Position numbers and translations under genes: made by a program. This document shows positions 1 through 5,674 of a DNA stretch of 13,256 nucleotides, in pieces. This DNA is from Candidatus Woesearchaeota archaeon (GTDB lineage: Archaea; Nanobdellota; Nanobdellia; Woesearchaeales; JAFCFN01): the NCBI GenBank assembly GCA_017609245.1, contig JAFCEI010000012.1, positions 1 to 13,256 of the forward strand, in the 5' to 3' direction. The notes under the pieces were generated by a model, which worked only from the letters and a program-made list of their open reading frames with translations, did not search any database and was not told the DNA's origin. How positions within the stretch are numbered: position 1 is the stretch's first letter; each line of letters begins with the position of its first letter.

Positions 1-2
1 CT

Positions 3-308
3 ATTGCTGTGGCCATGCATGAAAGCTGGGGAGGATAGTATGATCCTGCAAATGAGAATAATAACTGGTTAGGAATTTTAGGGCAAGAATGGCAGCCACT
101 GGTAACGTTCTCTTCACCAGAGAGGGGAATTGAATATTTTTATGATCTGATCAAGAATAATTATGTTCCGTTAGATCAAAAAACTCCATATGATATTGCA
201 AATGGAATTCCTGGAACAAATAACCAGCACGCATATATTGTCACAGGGAGATCTGACTGGATTTATGAGGTACCAAGATTTAGGCAAAAGATAAGGAGCA
301 TGGATTAA
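3..308 (+). pseudogene. 3' end of a glucosaminidase/lysozyme-like secreted enzyme gene, interrupted by in-frame TAG
   Basis: The frame starting at base 3 reads IAVAMHESWGG, then TAG (36-38), then 89 more codons to TAA at 306-308. The segment after the TAG contains no ATG, GTG or TTG in frame until an ATG two codons before the end, so it cannot be a separate gene and must continue a gene entering from the left. The pattern AVAMHES.., then NNNWLGI, then FSSPERGIEYFYDLIKNNYV, resembles glucosaminidase/lysozyme-like domains (catalytic Glu in a helix, an 'NN..GI' strand, then a 'F.S.E.GI..Y' helix). That is recognition by eye and the family call is tentative. The TAG falls just after the putative active-site Glu, so termination there would remove most of the domain. 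Three other genes here end normally at TAG, which favours a nonsense mutation or sequence error over recoding. The stop lies 1 base before the next gene, suggesting one transcript. Confidence 0.5.
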
Positions 309-309
309 G

Positions 310-1260
310 GTGAGATTCAAGATATTGTATATCATATTGATATTCTTTCTTATTTCAGGCTATAATGGGTGTGTGCCTGATCAAGCAGTCAAATCAGTTG
401 ATATTTATCGGGGCACAAACAGTATAGTCATGAATTTTTTAGGAGGTGCACCTCCTGATGAAGTTCTTGAAAATGCGGAGTTCCAGATCATTGCCAATAT
501 AAAAAATATAGGTGCCAGCGACGTTAGACAGGGATATTTGACTGTTAATTTAGAAAAAGATTATATGAATCTGGATGATTGGGTCTTTGATGATCCTATT
601 GTTGGATATGGGATTGATTATGAGCAGGTCATTTTTGATTTAGAAGGCAAGTCTGAATTTAACAGGTATGGTGGAGAAGGAATCATTAATGTTAGGGCAA
701 AGACAAAAAAGATAGAGGAATTAATAGAAAAACACAAAAGCACAGTTGGCTTGACAGCATGTTATGAATATTCTACCAAAGCAAATCCAACTGTCTGCAT
801 AGATCCTGATGTTTATGATTTGAAAGAGGGCGATAAAGCGTGCCATATAGCTGATGTTAGTTTAGGTTCTCAGGGCGCTCCTGTTGCAGTTACAAGGGTT
901 GAGCAAAATATGGTAGTGCACAACAACAGGGTGGAACCTCAGTTCTTGATTTACATGGCTAATAAAGGTAATGGTCAGATTTTTGACAAGCAAAAAATAG
1001 AAGAGGCTTGCTCAGCTATTGGGTTGGAAGGGGATGAATGGAATAGAATTAATATAGAAGCTGAATTGTCTGGCAATGAGTTAGCATGTAATCCTAATCC
1101 TATTAAATTGACACAGACGAAGAATTTTGTAAGATGCTCTGCTCCTGAACAATATTGGATTGATAAGGATCTGCTGGCTTATGAGACTATATTAAGTATT
1201 AACCTGACTTATGGATATACAACTACGATATCTAAAGATGTTACAATAGAAAAACAATAG
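310..1260 (+). CDS. Exported cysteine-patterned protein, paralogue 1 (function unknown)
   Basis: I do not recognise a named family. The protein has 316 residues. Residues 1-20 form a hydrophobic export signal ending in SGYNG before Cys21; the spot resembles a lipobox but is not canonical, so it may be a lipoprotein or a cleaved secreted protein. Residues about 36-130 look like an Ig-like beta-sandwich with the pattern F.I.ANIKNIG (CARDB/APHP style), and residues about 205-316 look like a second one (FLIYMANKGNG). Six further Cys at 151, 163, 178, 234, 260 and 276 match the two following proteins in spacing, suggesting disulfides outside the cell. A central DVSLGSQGAPVAVTRVE block (182-198) is shared exactly with paralogue 2. 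The start is GTG at 310, one base after the upstream stop. AAGGAG at 293-298 is a somewhat distant ribosome site, so coupling to the upstream gene is likely. The stop is TAG. Confidence 0.85.
   Translation: MRFKILYIILIFFLISGYNGCVPDQAVKSVDIYRGTNSIVMNFLGGAPPDEVLENAEFQIIANIKNIGASDVRQGYLTVNLEKDYMNLDDWVFDDPIVGYGIDYEQVIFDLEGKSEFNRYGGEGIINVRAKTKKIEELIEKHKSTVGLTACYEYSTKANPTVCIDPDVYDLKEGDKACHIADVSLGSQGAPVAVTRVEQNMVVHNNRVEPQFLIYMANKGNGQIFDKQKIEEACSAIGLEGDEWNRINIEAELSGNELACNPNPIKLTQTKNFVRCSAPEQYWIDKDLLAYETILSINLTYGYTTTISKDVTIEKQ
441..456. repeat. 16-bp perfect palindrome AGGAGGTGCACCTCCT inside paralogue 1
   Basis: AGGAGGTGCACCTCCT equals its own reverse complement. In RNA it can fold into a 6-bp G/C-rich stem with a UGCA loop. 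One arm is a perfect Shine-Dalgarno sequence, and the other matches the CACCUCCU tail expected at the 3' end of 16S rRNA. It encodes part of GGAPP, which paralogues 2 and 3 encode with different DNA. It may be chance. Confidence 0.6.
852..902 (+). repeat. 51-bp direct repeat, copy A (inside paralogue 1)
   Basis: These 51 bases are identical, base for base, to 1844-1894, in the same reading frame and at the homologous place in the next gene (offset 992 bp). They encode the DVSLGSQGAPVAVTRVE block. The flanking codons differ strongly, including at synonymous positions, so identity starts and stops abruptly. This looks like a gene-conversion tract, or a stretch kept identical at the DNA level. 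Confidence 0.9.
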
Positions 1261-1277
1261 AAAACAAAAGGTTTTTT
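1261..1277 (+). terminator. Possible weak hairpin plus T-run after paralogue 1
   Basis: Directly after the TAG stop, AAAAC (1261-1265) can pair with GTTTT (1271-1275) around a 5-base loop, within a run of six T (1272-1277). The stem is short and almost all A-T. Archaeal termination needs mainly the T-run, so partial termination is possible, but the evidence is thin. Confidence 0.2.
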
Positions 1278-1304
1278 AAGATATAACAGATTATGTATAT
1301 AAAA

Positions 1305-2237
1305 ATGAACAAAAGAATAGGCGTTATCACTTTAATAGTAGTTTTTCTGCTAGTTGCAGGGCAAGCATGCCCAAGAGGTGGAAGAGAGGATGTTGTGGAG
1401 TCCAGATATAGGGTTGGAAGTGAAGGTCTTGTTCTGGATTTTATGAGAAATATGCCTCCAACTAAGATTTATGATCTTGATGAATTAAGAATTGGTGTTG
1501 AGATAAGCAACAGAGGTGCTTATCCTGATTCTGCTGGGGGAAAAGATCTTGTTGGAAAACTTTATCTAAGAGGGTTTGACCCAAATTATATTGTTTTTGA
1601 TGAAGGAGACTGGCAGGAGATTGACAGAAGATTATTTGGGAAAGACCAATACAATCCTGAAGGAGGTTATGGGCTGATAAGTTTCACATCTTCTACAATA
1701 GAACTGCCAGGCGGCATTGAATCATATAGACCTACACTTCTTGCAACTGCATGCTATGAGTACCAGACGATTGCAAACCCTGTTGTTTGCATAGATCCTA
1801 ACCCTTATTCGACAGAAGTCAGGGAAAGGGTGTGCACAATACATGATGTTAGTTTAGGTTCTCAGGGCGCTCCTGTTGCAGTTACAAGGGTTGAAGAAGC
1901 AGTTATGAAAGATAAGATACAATTTAAAATATATGTCCAGAATGTTGGCGGAGGTTTGGTGGTTGACATTGATCAGCTTAATTCCTGTCCTGGAAATCTG
2001 GACTATACTAATCTGAACAAGGTTGATTTTTCAGGAGAAATATCTGGAGAGGCTTTGTTTGACTGCAGGCCAGATGATTATGAAATTGATCTATATGACA
2101 ACAGCGGTTTTATCATATGTTATGCAAGCAAGCCTGCATCAGGTGATGCTTATGAAACTCCTTTAAAGATACAGCTTGATTATGGTTATATGTCTTCAAT
2201 ATCAAGACAGGTAGAGATTGTAAAAACGCCTGAATAA
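1305..2237 (+). CDS. Exported cysteine-patterned protein, paralogue 2 (function unknown)
   Basis: It is a clear homologue of its two neighbours: signal segment, Cys22 after VAGQA, six further Cys at 150, 162, 177, 228, 254 and 272, and two beta-sandwich-like halves (LRIGVEISNRG near 62-71; FKIYVQNVGGG near 207-217). The conserved CYEYQTIANPVVCIDP segment carries the Cys-x11-Cys pair found in all three proteins. An in-frame ATG at 1293 would add MYIK. I prefer 1305 because the resulting MNK start matches paralogue 3, and because a weak TATA-like TTTAAGAT (1275-1282) is centred 26.5 bp before it. No Shine-Dalgarno sequence is visible before either start. The protein is probably anchored or secreted on the cell surface; disulfide formation is inferred from the Cys conservation. 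Adhesion or partner binding is one possibility, but the sequence does not show it. Confidence 0.85.
   Translation: MNKRIGVITLIVVFLLVAGQACPRGGREDVVESRYRVGSEGLVLDFMRNMPPTKIYDLDELRIGVEISNRGAYPDSAGGKDLVGKLYLRGFDPNYIVFDEGDWQEIDRRLFGKDQYNPEGGYGLISFTSSTIELPGGIESYRPTLLATACYEYQTIANPVVCIDPNPYSTEVRERVCTIHDVSLGSQGAPVAVTRVEEAVMKDKIQFKIYVQNVGGGLVVDIDQLNSCPGNLDYTNLNKVDFSGEISGEALFDCRPDDYEIDLYDNSGFIICYASKPASGDAYETPLKIQLDYGYMSSISRQVEIVKTPE
1844..1894 (+). repeat. 51-bp direct repeat, copy B (inside paralogue 2)
   Basis: Perfect match to 852-902. The matching region of paralogue 3 (near 2820-2875) keeps only the GAPV core at protein level and is not similar as DNA, so the identity is limited to the first two genes. 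Confidence 0.9.
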
Positions 2238-2245
2238 TCAAAAAG

Positions 2246-2284
2246 TTTATTAATTAAAATTAACTAAAGAGTGTAAAAAGGAGG
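2246..2284 (+). promoter_or_regulatory. TATA-like box and strong Shine-Dalgarno of paralogue 3
   Basis: TTTATTAA (2246-2253) would place the transcription start near 2276. AAGGAGG (2278-2284) lies 6 bases before the ATG at 2291 and is the best Shine-Dalgarno sequence in the window. It implies a short leader of about 15 bases and a promoter of its own for this third gene. The ribosome site is clear; the TATA box is a guess from position and base composition. Confidence 0.5.
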
Positions 2285-2290
2285 CGAAAA

Positions 2291-3223
2291 ATGAATAAAA
2301 ATATAATATTAGTTGTTTTAGCATCTTTCTTATTATTAATCGGCGGCCAGGAGTGTGCTGAAGAGGTCGAGATTGGTGGTGCTTTTGTTGGAGGGTCTCA
2401 AGGCATTATGTTAAGCTTTACAGAAGGTACTCCGCCTGGTGAAGTGTTTGACAGGGGCAGGTCTCCTTTTTCAGTCAATGTGATGGTTGAAAATAAAGGA
2501 GAATGGGATGTTGACAGCAGCGATGTAACAGTAACAATATCTGGAATCAACCCTGCAGTCTTTAGCAACCCTGACCTAAGCAAGAGTCCGACTGTTGACC
2601 TATTAGGTGTTGAAAAAGATGTTCAGGGCAATATTGTACCTGGAACAATCACATACATAGACTTCCCTGGTTTTAATTACCAAGATGAGATTGCAGGTTC
2701 TGTTGATTTGACAATAAAGGCTGATGTATGCTATGATTATGGAACAAATGTAAATTCAAAACTGTGTGTGCTGAAGGATCTGTTAGGTAGGGTCCCTGGG
2801 TCACAGAGTTCTTTATGCACTGTTACTGAAGACAAATCTGTTGAAAATTCTGGTGCGCCAGTACAGGTGGCAGAGTTCAAGGAAAAGGCTGTTGAAAGCG
2901 ACAAGATAATGTTTACATTTGTTGTTCAGCATGTTGGCACAGGCTATGTTAGCGAACTTGGCAGCAATTGCGCTTCTACACTTGACAAGAAAGATAAAGT
3001 AAGGGTCAGCGTGGATACAGGCATTTCTGGACAACTGAGCTGCAGTTTTGATGATGGGACAGGATCGTCAGGGACTGTAACATTATATGGCGGCAGAAGA
3101 CTTATTACATGCACGCAGACAAAGGCAGATGTTGCTGATTATGAGCAGCTTATCAATATTGAATTAGAATATGAATATATGAATAGCGTGTATGCGCCAT
3201 TAAAAGTATCTCATTTGAGCTAA
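2291..3223 (+). CDS. Exported cysteine-patterned protein, paralogue 3 (function unknown)
   Basis: Third member of the tandem set, 310 residues. Residues 1-20 are a hydrophobic export signal, followed by Cys22 (GGQEC). Six further Cys at 147, 159, 176, 227, 251 and 274 keep the spacing of the other two, including Cys-x11-Cys in CYDYGTNVNSKLC. The beta-sandwich signatures SVNVMVENKG (61-70) and FTFVVQHVGTG (208-218) and the GAPV core (188-191) are present. It is the most diverged copy: a longer loop near residues 95-130, no part of the shared 51-bp DNA segment, and many acidic residues. It has a strong ribosome site. It ends one base before the convergent coiled-coil gene, whose Lys/Arg-coding 3' end gives a T-rich stretch on this strand (about 3230-3255) that could help terminate the transcript. 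Confidence 0.85.
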   Translation: MNKNIILVVLASFLLLIGGQECAEEVEIGGAFVGGSQGIMLSFTEGTPPGEVFDRGRSPFSVNVMVENKGEWDVDSSDVTVTISGINPAVFSNPDLSKSPTVDLLGVEKDVQGNIVPGTITYIDFPGFNYQDEIAGSVDLTIKADVCYDYGTNVNSKLCVLKDLLGRVPGSQSSLCTVTEDKSVENSGAPVQVAEFKEKAVESDKIMFTFVVQHVGTGYVSELGSNCASTLDKKDKVRVSVDTGISGQLSCSFDDGTGSSGTVTLYGGRRLITCTQTKADVADYEQLINIELEYEYMNSVYAPLKVSHLS

Positions 3224-3224
3224 A

Positions 3225-4214
3225 CTATCTTCTTTTTCTTTTTGATTTCTTTTCTTCAAATTCACCTAGCTCTAGCAGCTTTGTTTTAAGCTCATCAATA
3301 ATATGCCTCTCTCTCTGATTTTTTGTGGCTGACTGCTGTTCCTGCATACTAAGCCTGTTTTCCAGTTCTTTGATTCTTGTCTTAAGCTCCAGCTCCTTTC
3401 TCATGCTGTTTTTTAGGCTTTGGTTCAGCATCTTTTTGCACTCTTCTTTACCCATTTTAACAAGTGCAGGATAATATGTGTTTTTTTCTTCTAATTCATC
3501 ACTTAATTCAGAAAGGGCGTTGTTTTTCTCAGATATTTTTTTGTTCAGAGCTAAGATCTCATTTTTTAGCTCATTATTTTTTATTATCAGTTCCTGGGCT
3601 GTTGTGTCAAGTATCTGGGTTTTCTCTTTGAATTTTAGCACTGACCTGTCTTTCTCCCTTAATTTGTCTTTTAGTGCGGCGATATCTGATTTTAGCTGCT
3701 CTATCTGAGATGACTTGTTGTTCAGGTCTTCATCAGCTTTAATGAGCAAGGATGATTTAGCTCCAAGCTCCTGTTCTAACTGACTGGCTATCTTGTTGTG
3801 GGCAGCATTCTCTCTTTTTATTGACTGCAGATTATTTGTCAGCTGCTTTATCTTGACATCTTTTTCATTTATAATCTGATTATGTTTTTCAAGTTCCTGG
3901 TTTAATCGGGATATTTTTAATTCTCTGCTGTCTAGTGTCGCATCAAGGCTTTTTATATCTGCTCTTAGCCTATTGATAAGCTTGTTTTTTTCTTTGATAT
4001 CCTTGTTCAACTGAAGTTTTGCTTCTGCAAGCTCTTTGATTATTAAGTCCTTGTTGTCAAGCTGTTTTTTTATCTTCGCCAGTGTTGATTTGCTCTTAAG
4101 AAATGTTAAAGAATGATCCAGCTCTTTCACCCTTTCTTCGTATGATTTTAGCTTATTGATTAAGCTGGTGCTTTCTGTGATTATTTTTTTGATTTCGCTT
4201 GGTTTTTTAGGCAT
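3225..4214 (-). CDS. Long coiled-coil protein downstream of rfcS (function unknown)
   Basis: 329 residues, almost entirely charged heptad-like helix from about residue 8 to 312 (Leu/Ile every 3-4 positions with Lys, Glu, Asp, Gln and Asn between). There is no signal peptide or membrane segment. A short less regular stretch near 247-262 (NTYYPALVKMGKEECKKM) may be a hinge. The C-terminus KKSKRKRR is strongly basic and could touch nucleic acid. I see no ATPase head, so it is not an SMC or Rad50 protein, and no PCNA-binding motif. The ATG lies inside the end of the clamp-loader gene (8-bp overlap, 4207-4214) with AGGA five bases before it, so the two proteins are co-translated from one mRNA. A structural or scaffolding role near replication is inferred only from this link. 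The stop is TAG. Confidence 0.8.
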   Translation of the reverse strand: MPKKPSEIKKIITESTSLINKLKSYEERVKELDHSLTFLKSKSTLAKIKKQLDNKDLIIKELAEAKLQLNKDIKEKNKLINRLRADIKSLDATLDSRELKISRLNQELEKHNQIINEKDVKIKQLTNNLQSIKRENAAHNKIASQLEQELGAKSSLLIKADEDLNNKSSQIEQLKSDIAALKDKLREKDRSVLKFKEKTQILDTTAQELIIKNNELKNEILALNKKISEKNNALSELSDELEEKNTYYPALVKMGKEECKKMLNQSLKNSMRKELELKTRIKELENRLSMQEQQSATKNQRERHIIDELKTKLLELGEFEEKKSKRKRR

Positions 4215-5166
4215 TTTTTCCTGTTAAAGCTATCTGGCTTAATAAAGCTTCCAGTTGTATGAACTCATCAGAACCCTCTGTAAGCCTGAACTCTATTTCT
4301 CCACATTTTTCTATTATCTGCATTTTTTTCCTATTATCTATGTCTAGGTTTATGGCTTCTTTCTGAATCTGTTTTATGATGTCCAGTCCCGAGAGACCAT
4401 AATTAAGCATTATGTTCAATAGTTTGTTCCTCGCTTCTATAAATTTATTGTCTAATGCAAGCTTTAACACAGAATCAATCTCTTTTGGCTCTGCAAATGA
4501 AGCTATAGAAAAAATTGTGTCTTTTGTTATGTCTTTTGATATTGCTGCGCAGCTCTGCAGGATATTTTCCATTTTTCTGCAATCCCCTTCCGAAATCTCT
4601 ATTAATGCGCCTATTGCATCTTTGCTAATCTTTATTTTCTCTGATTTTGCTATCTTTTCTGCTATCTTCTCTATCTCTGATTTATCTAAGGGTTTGAACC
4701 TGAAAACTGCGCAACGGCTCTGGATAGGATCAATAATCTTGCTGCTATAATTTGCTGACAAGATAAACCTGCATGTAGAGGTATAGTTTTCCATTGTTCT
4801 CCTAAGCGCCTGCTGGGCTTCTCTTGTCAGTGCATCGCACTCGTCCAGATAGATTATCTTAAAAGGCACATCTCCTATTGCTCTTGTCCTTGCAAAATCC
4901 TTTACTTTGTGCCTTATTATGTCAATCCCTCTTTCATCAGAAGCATTTAGTTCTAGTAGGTTTTCTCTCCACCCATTGCCGAACAGTTTTTTTGCTATCA
5001 CTAGTGCTAAAGAGGTCTTTCCTGTGCCTGCAGGACCTGCAAATAGTAAGTGGGGCGTGTTTTTCTGCTCAACAAATGCTTTTACTCTTTTAACTATCTC
5101 GTTTTGACCCCTTAAATCAGAAAAGTTTTCTGGCCTGTATTTTTCAGTCCATATTGTAGATTGCAT
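4207..5166 (-). CDS. rfcS: Replication factor C small subunit (clamp loader AAA+ ATPase)
   Basis: RFC opens the PCNA ring and loads it at primer-template junctions using ATP. The protein has 319 residues, the usual length for the archaeal small subunit. It shows the RFC N-terminal WTEKYRP (6-12), Walker A GPAGTGKT (44-51), ELNASDERGID (72-82), a Walker B box LDECD (107-111, where DEAD is most common), sensor 1 SANY (137-140) and the arginine-finger SRC motif (150-152). The AAA+ lid and the helical collar domain used for oligomerisation follow. A good ribosome site AGGAG (5172-5176) precedes the ATG by 5 bases. In many archaea the large RFC subunit is nearby; here the next gene encodes a coiled-coil protein instead, so rfcL must lie elsewhere. 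Confidence 0.97.
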   Translation of the reverse strand: MQSTIWTEKYRPENFSDLRGQNEIVKRVKAFVEQKNTPHLLFAGPAGTGKTSLALVIAKKLFGNGWRENLLELNASDERGIDIIRHKVKDFARTRAIGDVPFKIIYLDECDALTREAQQALRRTMENYTSTCRFILSANYSSKIIDPIQSRCAVFRFKPLDKSEIEKIAEKIAKSEKIKISKDAIGALIEISEGDCRKMENILQSCAAISKDITKDTIFSIASFAEPKEIDSVLKLALDNKFIEARNKLLNIMLNYGLSGLDIIKQIQKEAINLDIDNRKKMQIIEKCGEIEFRLTEGSDEFIQLEALLSQIALTGKNA

Positions 5167-5196
5167 TTAAACTCCTATATATGATAGATTATGCTT

Positions 5197-5204
5197 TATT
5201 TAAA
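5197..5204 (-). promoter_or_regulatory. Probable TATA box of the rfcS/coiled-coil operon
   Basis: On the - strand the bases read TTTAAATA, the archaeal TATA consensus. Its centre is 34.5 bp before the ATG, predicting a leader of roughly 8 bases that just includes the AGGAG ribosome site. The rest of the 122-bp gap (5167-5288) is very AT-rich and holds no gene that I can see. Confidence 0.5.
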
Positions 5205-5244
5205 TATTTATTGTTAAGAAGTTTGTGTTAAAATAAGTTAAATA

Positions 5245-5260
5245 TAATTAAAAAGAAGAG
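5245..5260 (-). terminator. Possible T-rich terminator after the PRC-barrel gene
   Basis: About 30-45 bases past the PRC-barrel stop, the - strand reads CCTCTTCTTTTTAATT, a pyrimidine/T-rich stretch of the kind that ends archaeal transcripts. No strong hairpin is visible. Low confidence. Confidence 0.25.
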
Positions 5261-5288
5261 GTTTTTAGCTTCCCTGGCGCTGTCTATC

Positions 5289-5549
5289 TTAGATTATGTC
5301 TTCTTCAGCTATAACTACAAAGTCGCCTACTGCAACAACTGCTGAGAAAGGTATAAGTGTCTTATTTTGCTTGTCTTTTTCCAGCTCCAGTTTATCGGCA
5401 TACTGTGTTGGACTTGCTAAAACAAGGTTAATCAGCTCTCCAGAATGGGTTTCAAATACAATATCTCCTACTGTACCAAATTTCTTTCCTGTCTTGCTGA
5501 CTACGCTCTTCCCTACCAGCTGTTTTGAGAATATTTTTTCATCTTCCAT
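5289..5549 (-). CDS. Stand-alone PRC-barrel domain protein
   Basis: 86 residues making up one small beta-barrel of the photosynthetic-reaction-centre H-subunit/RimM type. It shows KQLVGKSVVSKTGKKFGTVGDIVFE (about 9-33), then a strand with LINLVLASP and a final strand pair around LIPFSAVVAVGDFVVIAEEDII. Single-domain PRC-barrel proteins of this length are common in archaea. In Haloferax some (the CdpB proteins) take part in FtsZ-based cell division through SepF; that role here is only a possibility. It is cytoplasmic, with no signal or membrane segment. The ribosome site is an unusual G-run (AAAGGGGGTT, G's at 5558-5562) 8 bases before the ATG. It diverges from TyrRS and is not closely linked to rfcS. 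Confidence 0.85.
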   Translation of the reverse strand: MEDEKIFSKQLVGKSVVSKTGKKFGTVGDIVFETHSGELINLVLASPTQYADKLELEKDKQNKTLIPFSAVVAVGDFVVIAEEDII

Positions 5550-5597
5550 AAAAATAACCCCCTTTGAAATATGATATGTCTAAATATGGCTAAGTAG

Positions 5598-5605
5598 TAT
5601 TTAAA
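5598..5605 (-). promoter_or_regulatory. TATA box of the PRC-barrel gene
   Basis: TTTAAATA on the - strand, centred 52.5 bp before the ATG. It predicts a leader of about 25 bases that contains the G-rich ribosome site. This leader type contrasts with the leaderless pattern of several neighbours. Confidence 0.55.
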
Positions 5606-5637
5606 GTTTTTGCTTGTGTAAAATGCATATATGGGTA

Positions 5638-5669
5638 GGAAATATTTATATAATAGCATATTTTAGGAG
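5638..5669 (+). promoter_or_regulatory. TyrRS promoter: BRE-like GGAAAT, TATA box TTTATATA, and AGGAG
   Basis: GGAAAT (5638-5643) fits the TFB recognition element and TTTATATA (5645-5652) the TATA box. The TATA centre is 26.5 bp before the ATG at 5675, which predicts a start at the ATG itself. AGGAG at 5665-5669, five bases before the ATG, would then lie outside the mRNA. Either the real start is further upstream (a weaker ATATAT element lies near 5627-5633) or both types of message are made. Confidence 0.6.
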
Positions 5670-5674
5670 TAAGT

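Noticed and set aside
458..502. Small frame MKFLKMRSSRSLPI after the internal AGGAGGT
   Set aside because: Only 14 codons, out of frame within paralogue 1, no support beyond the internal SD-like sequence.
1293..1304. Alternative ATG adding MYIK to paralogue 2
   Set aside because: The MNK start at 1305 matches paralogue 3 and sits at the expected distance from a TATA-like box; neither start has a ribosome site, so the choice is moderate in certainty.
3225..4214. Coiled-coil protein as SMC/Rad50 or RFC large subunit
   Set aside because: It has no Walker motifs, hinge domain or AAA+ fold, only continuous coiled coil with a basic tail.
4412..4750. 112-codon + strand frame opposite rfcS
   Set aside because: Antisense shadow of a well-conserved gene; hydrophobic only because it mirrors Lys/Glu codons.
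5167..5288. Small RNA gene (C/D box or other) in the 122-bp gap
   Set aside because: No RTGATGA/CTGA box pair and no stable hairpin found by eye; only AT-rich promoter-like and T-rich sequence.
5296..5574. 92-codon + strand frame opposite the PRC-barrel gene
   Set aside because: Ser/Thr/Phe-rich mirror of a real gene, with no ribosome site or family pattern.
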